Of a stretch of DNA of 64,000 nucleotides, positions 10,301 to 20,179 are shown piece after piece. Origin of the DNA: Nephrocerus scutellatus (taxonomy: Eukaryota > Arthropoda > Insecta > Diptera > Pipunculidae); the NCBI GenBank assembly GCA_947095585.1, contig OX352761.1, forward strand, positions 107,681,890 to 107,745,889, given 5' to 3'. The notes beneath the pieces were generated by a model. It was not told the origin of the DNA. It did no database searches and saw only the letters and a program-made list of their open reading frames with translations. How positions within the stretch are numbered: the first letter of the stretch is position 1; each line of letters starts with the position of its first letter. The translations under genes and the position numbers were made by a program.

Positions 10301-12440
10301 GATGAGCTTTAGTGTTATCAATAAAAAAAAAATTGGAAACAAAAAGTTATCTATTATCGCTATTGCTTAGAGTTCAACGTTAAAATTTTTGATAGAACAG
10401 AAATACAGTGAGGTTGTTGGGTGGTTGATGATGAGAGGTGTAGAGCGAGGGAGTGGTGGATGGTGGGTGGGGCGGATCAGTGACCGTGTGAAGGGTCGCA
10501 CTGAGTACAGAGAGACGGTCGAATTTCGACCAATGGGCGATAACTAGTTATATATCAACCGACAGAAAGACCATAGGCAAGTTAATATAAAAGCATTTAA
10601 TACTTCCTACTTCAAGCCAATATTATTACGCCTTCCACCAATTCCACCGTAACACCCGTGCCACTGCAAAAGCCATCACTAGCTTACCATCAGGCTTATT
10701 TACGGACGTAGGCGTATAAGCAAAGCACAAATATTAAATGTTTTACAAAACTCTGTATTTCAGCAAGCATTCAAAACTTTGCTTAGGCATCTCCTTAATT
10801 CCTCTCCCTGATATGAATGTACCATAACGCACTTCAAGTGCAAATAGAATACCAAAGTGCCTCCAATTACTATAATATTTGCAAGTGAAGGAATAAAAAA
10901 AAAACGCACGGAAATCTTTTTCTTATTAGCCTATAATACTTTTTTTTACATTTTTATTATATAATTTTTAAAATATTTTTATTGCATGCCTTTTTGATTG
11001 CTTTGCATTTTTTGTTTTTGTTATCACACATACTTTTTTTTGTTGCTGTTTGATAAAGATAAACACGCACAAATATAATGTAGTTTATAAATGTTCTCTT
11101 TTCATTCATTTACTCGAGTGGTTCGTTCGATCATTGATTGGTTCATGTACATATTCTGTTACGAAAGGTACAACAATACATAAAAAAAAAAACATTTTTT
11201 TGTATTCGTAATTTAAAAATGTATAGTAGTTAAGTCGAGTGAGGAAATTTTTATGCATAAATTTAATTAAAATTAGTTATTATTGCATTAACAATTAGTA
11301 TACTAAGTCTTGAATTTTCTCTAAGAAATCGTATAGATAGTGTGCGAACGATAGGAAAGAAAGAAGATCACAAATTGGAAATGTTTAAAATTTACAATTT
11401 ACTTCACGGGTTAGAAAGAAAGGGAAGGAAAGAAGTGCATGAGTTTCTAAATCTAAATATGTTCGATGAGGAGTTGTCATCTTACTTTATATAAAGTTAG
11501 TAAATTTATATAAACACAGTTGCTCTGCATGCCACTGGTGTGCTTTCAATAAAATAAAATATCACATACAATTCTTGTTAAAAACTAGTTTAGCAGAATT
11601 ACAAATTAAGTTCATGTACAAAAATGATCGTAGAGGATTGAGTTTAATTAAAAAATCGTTGTTCTTTCTTTAAAACAGCATTTTTTATGTTTTTAAATAT
11701 TTTTTGTATTATTTTCTTTGTATTTGTTTGTTTTTTTGTCGTTTTTTTTAATTTACAGATTATCTTATTGGAAGAATAGTTGAGGGAGGACGAGCATAAG
11801 TTTTGTGCTCCTTTTTTTTTGACGACTATGGCGAATTCTTTTTAATGATCTTTATATTTTAATTTACAATGCTTTACAAAACTGTGAGAAACAATATCTA
11901 AACATGAAATTGATTGACTGGTACATAATGACAAACGGAAATAAAGAACAAGTAATAAATATTACACAGCACATGTCGCGTATTAATCAATTAAAAGAAT
12001 CAGACAATAAAGTATCTGCCAAAAGATTGTTTACCAAATAATACATAATAAATTATTATATAAATATATGTGCACATATATAAAAAGATATATAAAGACA
12101 TATAAATGAAGAATTTGGTTGCCGATATTTATTAAAAGAATCTACAAAGACTGGACGAATTTATTAATACGGAACGATCCAGAAAAGCGACAGAAAATGT
12201 AATTTGTGTTGCGGTTAAAATTTGTTATCGTTATCGGTTCTTTAGATATTTTCTCTCAAATTTCCCTAAGAATTGGTAAGATTGTGTAGTTTTGTCTGGT
12301 GTTTTTTTTTTTATAATAATACCATTACTAAAACGGCAATTAAACAAAAAATTGCTTCTATATTTTTTATTAGCTGGTTGGTTGCTGGTGGTGGTAGCAT
12401 TGCATTATGGAAGAGGAGTACTTTAAGCATTAGAATTACA
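10301..12440. other. AT-rich region downstream of PAIP2-like gene
   Basis: No coding frame or repeat family was recognised, apart from a G/T-rich patch at about 10410-10490. The region could hold an extended 3' untranslated region of the minus-strand PAIP2-like gene, but nothing in the sequence proves this. Confidence 0.35.
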
Positions 12441-12445
12441 CCAAT

Positions 12446-12451
12446 TTTATT
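12446..12451 (-). terminator. candidate poly(A) signal, PAIP2-like gene
   Basis: TTTATT on the plus strand reads AATAAA on the minus strand, about 18 bases after the TAA stop at 12469. A second AATAAA lies at 12366-12371. Confidence 0.4.
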
Positions 12452-12468
12452 CGTGTAGTGATGGCCGT

Positions 12469-15400
12469 TTATGATTTTCCCAAATCTAGGATTAAATTTT
12501 GTGGAATAAACTCGTCAGCTAATGGGTTCAGCAGTGAGTTCTTCACTTTATGTTCAAGGACTGCCCACGAACATACAGCTTTTTCCAAATCGTCCCTTCT
12601 ACATAAAGTGGAGAAGAGAAAGAAGGTGGATGGTATTATATGAGAATAGATATAATTTACATTTTAACTTTTTGACAACTCACTCTTCTTGCAATTCATC
12701 AAGTTCGGCTTCCAGCTTTTCCCTGAGATCTAATTTTCTTAAGGAGTTATCGAGATTGTCTTCTAAGACTGCCAGCGAGTGTACAGCCTTGCCCAATTGA
12801 TTACTTCTACACATCGTTTTGAAGAAAGATTACCGGCAAATGAGAAATGGGAAATAAATTTGAAAATTTAATGCAACTCACTTTTCTTTTTGCAATTCGT
12901 TAAGTTCGGCTTCAATCTCTTCGCCGAGATCTAATTTTTTCAACGAGTTTTCGAGGTTTCTATCTAGGACTGACAACTTGTATACAGCTTTATCCAATTG
13001 ATCCAATCTGAAAGGCAAAAATTAGAATTAAACGTTTTCTGTTCTTGTAAATTTGTAAATAACTCACTGCTCTTCTTGCAATTCGTTGAATTCGGCTTCA
13101 ATTTCATCCTGGAGCATTGCTTCTATGCATTCATTCATGAGGTATTCCTCTTCCAATCGTTGTAGCTCCTAGAACATGTATAAAAAATTAAAACATCAAC
13201 TTTAAAGCTGTTTCCAAATTTATTTTGGTTTTAGAAGCTAACCGCTGGGGTGATTTAAATTGGTGTTGGCAAGCAAGTCTTGTAGGTTGAATAAATCTAA
13301 ATTGTGACTTTACGAGACTGCCCTTTGTTTTGTAACCTTATAGAATATTACATATCAGTAATCATAGGGAATAAATAGTAGATACTAGTATATATAACAA
13401 CCTTTATACAACTCATAGAATGTGGGTGCATCGCGATTTTGTATTGAACACACAGGTGGGTAGAGTAGGTGCAAACTAAAGCAAATGAAAGAAGAGAATC
13501 TAAATAATCTAATTTCAAACCAGTAGCAGGGTTGACGATCCCCAATGTTTGGATAAACATTAGAGTCCTTTCGGTGCGTAGAACCAATCATCGTTGAAAG
13601 GAGGTAGGGTAGGTAGATTGGTAGTCCCCGCTATTTTAGTGAGGGGAGCCCGACAGGGGCGGACATTTGCAAAGATAATGAATGCGAGTTTCTTTCTCAT
13701 TCATATCCAAGCAACTTCTGCAAAAGGAATTATGAGTGATTCCCAATTTGGCTGCGTGACTGCCCATTGTCCAATGACCCGTAATTACGGCATCTTGAAA
13801 CATCCCTCCGCGATCTGGAGTTCAGCTCGGTTAATTTGTCTTCGATATAGGTAGGCCACATCGCTATCGACGTGGTACAATCGGTCAAGTTATTAATCCA
13901 CCTTAGATTGCTTAGAGTGCGATGCTCTTTTTCGCCAGTTCGTCTGCTTTCTCATTACCGTCAATGTCGCTGTGCCCCGGCACCCAAACCCAAAGTATAG
14001 TTTAGGAATGCAGTAGTCATTTAAAGATTGTATCATCTCTTTTGATAACAATTGCAGTATATTGCAATGACCGCATGGTTTGGTGCCAAATCAAAGACGG
14101 ATGAACACATAGGGCAATGGAACTCATCCTGCCGGGTCTAATTGCTTTATTTAGAGCCAGCTACAACTGGGGGTACATTCCGTATACTTCGAGAAAGGTA
14201 AACGAAATCTTTATCCCTAAAGCAGGCTATAGGTCTAGCGAGCTGCCTAATTCATACAGACCTATAAGTCTAACATCAGTTGTTCTCAAAATTATGGAGA
14301 GACTTATTGATGTTCATATCAGAGCCTGGCTAGATACGTCAAGCCCTCTACACCCAAGTCAGTTTGCATACAGCCGATCTACATAGATCAGGCTACATCG
14401 CTATTGGTAACGCTGATGATTTGGGGATCGTAATTAGCGGTAAGCAAAGCACGACCATTATAAATTCAAGGTGCGTTACTACACGGCCTAGAAAGTCTCG
14501 ATGCCAATGGGTATTAATCCCACTGTTTTTCAAGCTGAACTCCGTGCCATTGAGGTCAGCGCTAGGATTAACCTTAGTAAGTCTTAGAGGCGCTTCGATT
14601 TATATCTCTTCAGATAGTCAAGCAACACTGAAAGCCCTATCGTCCAACATTATGGACTCTAAATCGGGTAATTGCTGCTACGAGGCACTGCAATTCCTGG
14701 CAGGGTTTAACTGGGTAAAACTCGGAGGGTCGTCAGGGAATTGCAGGCAACGACTATGCGGATGAACTAGTCAGGGCTGGTTCAGAATCTGCGTTCTTCG
14801 ACTCGGTACCTCACTGTAGTGTCAACTGGGCTGCTACCACAGCAATGATTAATAAGTGGGAAGGTAGACTTCGCGTGTCCCATTGGGATGATGTCCCAGG
14901 GCTTACGCAATCCAAACGGTTAATCAATTAAAGGAAATCCTTGCAACTAGACAAGGAAAGCATCAGAAAGCTGGTGAGCTTTCTCAAAGGTCATTGTGGC
15001 ATGCGATATCACCTTAGCAAAATTAATCTTGGCTCAAACAGGTTCTGCTCGGAGAATGAAGAAACATCCAGCATTCTCTGTGATTGTCTCGCATAGATCT
15101 GGTTAAGGAGACGTATTTTTCAGAAGGCAATATTTTCGTCGGTAGATCTGCGAAACTCTGTCACTAAGGACATACTATCCTTCATTAGAGAGGTAGTAAG
15201 TCTCTTAGAGTAGTTAACCCTACGATACAATAGATCTTTTTTGGTCGCAGTATCAGCCAATTGGATTAGGGTAGGTTAGGTTAGGTTGAATCGGAGTATA
15301 TCTCGCACTTTGCCGCTTTCGAGATGTGATAGGTTATTCATTATCCGCTTACCCAAGTGTTTGTGCCTTCTGTGCATTAGTGCAGGATATGAGCAAAGAA

Positions 15401-16673
15401 GATGTTCAATGGCCTCTTCCTCCTCATCGTCCATGCAACTTCTGCAGAAGTCATTATATTCGACACCCATCCTTATCGCGTTTATCCCTAGAAGGCAGTG
15501 TCCTGTCATTATTCCTACAAACTTTCTTAGTTCACGTCTTTGTAGGGAAATAAGCGCAGTTGAGCGCTTAAGTTCAGCTTCGGCCAGACCTGTCTTGAAA
15601 TATTGCAAGTGTCGGTGTTTTTCCACCTTACACACTTAGATTTCAGTGAGACCGCCTCCAACGATTTTATGACCACCTGACTGTCCACATAATTGTAATA
15701 CTTTTTTGAGAATAATACATTATGCTTCAGCCAACTCATTACCTCTTCAATCGCTATCACCTCAGCCTGGTATACGCTGTAGCGATCAGGTAGACGGACA
15801 GAGATGCTTACTTTCAGCTTGTCACAGAAGACTCCTGCTCATACTTTACCGTCTAGCTTAGAGCCATCCGTGAAAAACTGTATTGTTTTGTTATCGGTTA
15901 CGGATCCACTCTTCCAGTCTTCTCTGGAGGGAATTGTTGTCCGAAAACCTTTTTGAAAGCATAACATTGGTGCTATGTAATCCAGTTTCGTCAGCTCCTG
16001 CTTTAGCGATTTAGTTATGCTGATTGACAGCTAACAGTCGCGTAGCCGTAATTGCCGCTTTCTGTTTGCCAAATATATCTAGTGGGACTTGGTGTAGATC
16101 TCAGCTCCCCGCTTATAACATGCAGGCCGCTCTTTGTACCTTCCCCAATATGCTTATATGCTTACCCCATACAGTAGTGTTGGTCTCACTACCGACGTGT
16201 AGAGCCAGTGTACCAGCTTTGGTTTCAAACCCCATTTTTTACCAATGGCGTTCTTGCACGAGTATAAAGTAATATTCACTTTATTAACTCTTTCTATTAT
16301 ATTGGGTTTCCAGCTTAGTTTCCTGTCCAAGATTGTTCCCAGAAATCTTGCTTTATCAGAAAAAACTTATGGTAGGATTAGGGTAACATCTCTGATAAAA
16401 AATATACTACACAATAAGATGGTATAAAAAACCCTAATGAAATATCAACTGCGTAAGACTATGTGATCGGGTGAAGTAAAAAATTGTTGGGTTTACAAAT
16501 TTTTTATCACACATAAAATAGACACTTACATTTTTATCGAACTCTTCTTCATTTTCCATCCACAAATAGTCCGAAAAATCATTTTCATCATCAAATTCAG
16601 ATAAAGATTCAACGTCATCTTCAATGGGCTCGAATTGTTCGCACCAGTCGTTTATTGGACATTTCGTTATCAT
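12469..16673 (-). CDS. Paip2: PAIP2-like poly(A)-binding protein interactor, five exons
   Basis: Exons 16673-16530, 13168-13068, 13007-12882, 12806-12684 and 12598-12469 join in frame with GT-AG borders (GTAAGT, then three GTGAGT donors) to give 207 residues. Exon 1 ends DYLWMENEEEFDKN, matching the PAM1 region of human PAIP2 (EYMWMENEEEF). Exon 2 continues the acidic helix (LEEEYLMNECIEAMLQDE). The last exon carries a PAM2-type PABP MLLE-binding motif, SLLNPLADEFIP, with the key Leu and Phe present. PAIP2 proteins bind cytoplasmic PABP and repress translation. Exons 3 and 4 are extra relative to the vertebrate protein; without them the product would be 124 residues, close to human PAIP2 (127). 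A splice acceptor just upstream of the ATG (TTGCAG at about 16700) suggests a further 5' non-coding exon. The gene symbol is by family resemblance. Confidence 0.85.
12684..13007 (-). other. two chimeric duplicated exons of the PAIP2-like gene
   Basis: Exon 3 (13007-12882, 126 nt) and exon 4 (12806-12684, 123 nt) are tandem relatives. Their first halves match the start of the final exon (LDKAVYKLSVLD, LGKAVHSLAVLE, LEKAVCSWAVLE). Their last halves match the end of exon 2 (EEIEAELNELQKE and EKLEAELDELQEE against DEIEAEFNELQEE), down to the GTGAGTT donor. Both are phase-2 symmetric and divisible by three, so each can be included or skipped without a frameshift. Neither keeps an intact PAM2 motif (NSLKKLDLGEE and NSLRKLDLREK replace NSLLNPLADEF). 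The intervening introns are 60-85 bp. Confidence 0.8.
13169..13589. other. intron 1 of PAIP2-like gene, non-repeat part
   Basis: This is intron sequence upstream of the exon 2 acceptor (CTAG at 13169-13172). No further exon or repeat was recognised. Confidence 0.5.
13590..14105 (-). mobile_element. RNase H-type LINE fragment (3' part)
   Basis: On the minus strand the sequence encodes, with stops, remnants like WVPGHSDIDGNEKADELAK, which is the RNase H GH..GNE.AD motif. A Cys-rich tail (FCRSCLDMNEKET) follows. This is typical of LOA/R1/Jockey-like LINEs. It lies inside intron 1 of the PAIP2-like gene. Confidence 0.65.
14106..15215 (+). mobile_element. RNase H-type LINE fragment (RT and RNase H)
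   Basis: Translation shows an RT fragment (VNEIFIPKAG, NSYRPISLTSVVLKIMERL, HPSQFAY). After a deletion come a scrap of the palm (GNADDLGIVISG) and RNase H remains (IYISSDSQATLKAL, GIAGNDYADELVRAGS). The C-terminal FLKGHCGMRYHLSKI and an NEETSSILCDC stretch follow. Several frameshifts separate these blocks. The copy sits in intron 1 of the PAIP2-like gene between two opposite-strand fragments of the same class. Confidence 0.75.
15262..16245 (-). mobile_element. RNase H-type LINE fragment (RNase H to 3' tail)
   Basis: Minus-strand translation gives FFTDGSKLDG, QAEVIAIEEVMSWL and VDSQVV, which are the D, E and D segments of RNase H. Next come ELRKFVGIMTGHCLLGI, NDFCRSCMDDEEEE and HLLCSYPAL. It ends at an (AACCT)n-like tail at 15262-15286. 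Frameshifts are present near 15,600 and upstream. It lies in intron 1 of the PAIP2-like gene. Confidence 0.75.
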
Positions 16674-16699
16674 TTTGGTATAAATATTTTCTTTTATAT

Positions 16700-18050
16700 C
16701 TGCAATTAGAAATTAATGAATGATTCATTATTTACATAATAAATAAAAATATTTAAAAACTGTGTATTCTGCATTGAGCTGAGCAAATAACAATTTATGA
16801 AAACAAGACATTGAACTCTGATTAGCTTTGTAATTTCAAACAAACAAAAAACCAGACCTGCAACAACAACAAATTTAAAATAAATTTTAAAATAACAAAA
16901 AAACCAAAACTAATGCGCAAAAGTGTAGTCAACAACAAACTTTTTGTTCGTTTGGTTGGATTATTAATTTCGCAAGCGTGAAATTTGAAAGATTGTTGCA
17001 CAAAAATGCATCTGGAGAAAAACAAAAGCGGAACACAAAAACTTGGGTCATTCCCACCCACAGCTGTATCTAGCTAGCTAGCTGTGGAATAAAGTTAAGT
17101 TCGTCAAAAATGATTTCTCTTTGTCTTCAAGTTGCCATGAACTCTAAGCTGTTGCGTAGCTCAGAGCTGCTCGTTCGCTCACCTTAAAATAATTAAATGT
17201 TGTTGTAATAAATCGAACACGACAGTAGAATACAAAATACGCACACTAGCAATGGGTACGTACGAGGAGAACCGTGTTATTTTTGGCACGTTTACGTTGC
17301 TCCCCCTTTGGGGCTTTTGTAGTCGTAGATACCACCATCGGACTATTGTTGGTGTAAGGTTTGTATGTTAAGTCTACGAGCGCAACAAATTACGTGCCGC
17401 GAATCAACTTTTATTGTTTATTAATTTGAATTAAAATAATTGTACCTATAACAAAATAAAAAACCTCGTGTATTTGTTTGTTTGCTTGTTGCTGAAGGAT
17501 TTTTGCGTTAATTAACCTGTGAGAATTTATTTACATTGTTCTGAGTAAGAATTAAGATTAAAAATTGGATTAAAAACTACAAGTTTGATTGGTTGGTTTG
17601 TAGCATAAAAGTGGCTGAATCCGAGGCAATAGAATTCTCTATATATCGTTATTTCAGGATTTTAAAGTACCAGGTCCAGATTGTAGATATCTGAAACATG
17701 GTGGTAATAGACTTTTAGAGGAGCAAAGATTGATATATATGTCTAGTTTGACTTGCGGTTATGTTCCTACATGTTTATGCAATGTTAGAGTATCCTTTAA
17801 AAGAAGCTTCGGGTCAATCAGTCTTTCATAATTTGTGCTAAAAGGTCTTGGAACGCTTGGTTGAGATGTATATTAGGTCGAATGTACTCAGAAGTCTCTT
17901 AAACATAAATCAGCATGCCTATCACGTGGGAGATCCTACGAGTTTGCAATTCATGATCTTGTTTTCAGAACTGAATAGAGCATGATGGATGGAATATTCA
18001 CTATAGGGGAGTTTATTGATAATGAGGGAGCTTTTTACAACGCTACGAGT
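16700..18050. other. upstream region of PAIP2-like gene
   Basis: AT-rich, with no convincing coding frame. It includes a TAGCTAGCTAGCTAGCTG run at about 17069-17086. It probably contains the promoter and a 5' non-coding exon of the minus-strand gene, but I cannot place them. Confidence 0.35.
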
Positions 18051-18051
18051 A

Positions 18052-18300
18052 CCTTTATGGGTATCTGGGTCAAAAGTAAGGGAAAAGCTAAAAGTAATGA
18101 CCAATTTTTTTGTACCATTGCAAAGCAAGTCTTATAAGGTAAATTGTCGGCAGTATGATTAAGTCTAATAGGAATATTGTGCAAAAGAATAACTTTATAA
18201 GCATTTTCATAAATTTTTATGGGTTTTTTTTTCGTCGAAAGGGGTTTCTGGGTCAAAAGTAGGGGAGAAGCTAAAGGTTATGACCATTTAATAACAAACA
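18052..18300 (+). repeat. local direct duplication (about 190-bp spacing)
   Basis: The phrase TCTGGGTCAAAAGTA(A)GGG..AAGCTAAA(A/G)GT(A/T)ATGACCA occurs at about 18063-18103 and 18248-18285. Diverged intervening sequence separates the copies. Confidence 0.5.
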
Positions 18301-18719
18301 AAATAGTATGGTCCGCTTGGGATGTTCTCCCCTGCCACAACCTCGAGCCTGCCACTAGGCCATACTTTCCACAGGCTACTTATAGCCTGATTTAGAGATC
18401 ACACGATCTGAAATCATCACAGGCTTGATGCGGCCTTGATGCTAAAAGTACGACACAAGATTTGGAAAAAGAAAGCTTGATTCCACCGAGAATCCACCGA
18501 GAATCCACCGAAAGGCAACTACAATAAATTACTTTCGGCGCAAGCAAGAACGCAAGAACTATACGACAAAACAACAAATTGACGAACATACAGACACACA
18601 AATGCTTCGTTATGTGTAGCCACAACGTTCATTGGAATGACTTTCATTCCCAAGCCTGTGTAGCCACGCTCTTAAGCTGCTGACAGACTATCGGATATGA
18701 CTGTAAGTCTAAATCATAA

Positions 18720-19290
18720 CTGATGTCACTTTTTAAATTCTCTACATTAACTTCACTTGCCCGTGGCACGGATGTCGGTCGGTCGTCAGTCGGTCGGCAA
18801 TCGGTCTGTCGTGGAATCTTGCGAACAATTTTTAACCCACTTCCCACTTTACCCACTTTACAAAATTTACTCGATTTTCTTCAAGTTTTATACGCATGTG
18901 TATCTCCGATGGACAACACTTTTTGAAAAATTTTTGGAGACGCCCTGGGGCCTCATACAAATTTAAAATAATAATTAACCCGATTTTGGTAAAATTTTAT
19001 ACATATGTGTATCTCCGATGGACAGAAGTTTTTGGACATTTTTTGAGCGAATGGACCCTGAGGCCCGAATGGTGCCCGTATAAATTTTTTAAATATTAAA
19101 TATTTTTGAGTTTTTGATTTGAATTTTTTTCCCATACAATTTTTTTACACATGTGTATCTCCGGTGAGAACAGTTTTTGAAAAAAATTAGAAGTGAAGGG
19201 GGTCTAATAATAATTTTTTTCAGATTAAACCGGTTCAAACTTTGCACACGTATGTATTTCCTATTAAAGAATTTACAAGAATAATTTTAA
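18720..19290 (+). repeat. modular dispersed repeat, copy 1 (four modules)
   Basis: It starts with TTTTTAAATTCTCTACATTA and CTTGCCCGTGG, then a GGTCGGTCG run. Four diverged modules of 115-130 bp follow, each built around CATGTGTATCTCCGATGG (or a close variant) and (T)GATTTTCTTCAA. It closes near AAAGAATTTACAAGA. It is non-coding. The TCTC start is compatible with a non-autonomous Helitron, but no 3' CTRR hairpin was verified. Confidence 0.65.
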
Positions 19291-19664
19291 CTTTTATGTG
19301 TTGTTTTTTTTACTTATGTGCCTTGCGGTCATATTGGTAGGATGGTTTGACAGTCAAACCAACAGGCAACAGTCAAGCTCTATTTTTCGAAGAAGAGAGA
19401 TGGGCAACAAAAACAAGCTTATTTGTTGCTTATTCTTGCGAACCGTCGCCGCTGCCTTGTATTTTTTCATAATTTCTATCATTTTTTCTATCTATAATTT
19501 TTTTGACGTATGACGTTTTTGGTGCTCGGTATGCAGCAAACAGCGGTTATTTTCACAAGCGCACACAAATTCTTATAAAAATCTTCTATCTTCATCCATG
19601 TCCATAACGTCCTTTCACGTTAATAATTACAGCTGACTGACGAATTTGTGTACTCTACACATTA

Positions 19665-19893
19665 GAGGTCCGTTCCCGTACTTTTTGTAGTAAAAATAAA
19701 GAAAACAGAAAATTGACATAAAATCACTCGGGGAGAGCATGTTGGCAAAATTCGCATAGAGGGGAAATGAACTTACTCTCTATTTTACGCTCTCTATTAA
19801 TATTTTTTCGAGTACGGGGACGCTTTTGAGTAGAAAGTCGTAACAATTAGCAAAAGCAATTACTATTTTTGAATACGAGAACAGACAGACCTA
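19665..19893. mobile_element. MITE with GAGGTCCGTTCCCGTA ends
   Basis: The left end GAGGTCCGTTCCCGTACTTT is matched by an imperfect inverted right end (AATACGAGAACAGACAGACC). TTA occurs on both flanks, fitting a 3-bp target duplication of the PIF/Harbinger kind. The element is 229 bp with no coding capacity. Confidence 0.45.
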
Positions 19894-20039
19894 TTATCGA
19901 TCATAAACAAACATGGCCGCTGACTTACAATCAATCCGTAAAGCGTAAACATTTTTGGTAGGGATCAGTTTCCTGTGTCAGTTAGTCAGTCAGGCGTTCA
20001 CACTATCAGTTTTGAGGGTTGTCGATCAAAACATACCAT

Positions 20040-20179
20040 GCTCTCACAATTAAAAACTTATTTCTTGAGACGTTCTTAAGATTGTATGGATTTCCAACAT
20101 AACGAGCAATTTTTTTTTTCAAAACCAAAATACATACAATCCTGTAAGTCATAAGTATTAAGTTTTTCATTGTGAGAGC
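20040..20179. mobile_element. MITE (GCTCTCACAAT family), 140 bp, with TSD
   Basis: Terminal inverted repeats GCTCTCACAATTAAAAACTT and AAGTTTTTCATTGTGAGAGC are flanked on both sides by the same 5 bp, ACCAT (20035-20039 and 20180-20184). The core contains GATTGTATGGATTTCCAACA. A shorter relative lies at 23.21 kb and an end fragment at 5738. Confidence 0.85.

Noticed and set aside
15262..15290. AGGTTAGGTTAGGTT run resembling the insect telomere motif TTAGG
   Set aside because: It lies at the 3' end of a minus-strand LINE fragment and is the element's short tail. Higher flies lack TTAGG telomeres, and the run is too short.
18392..18856. Short minus-strand frames near 18.4-18.86 kb, one rich in RQTDCRPTDDRPTS
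   Set aside because: They come from the GGTCGGTCG-type start of the modular repeat and adjacent non-coding DNA.
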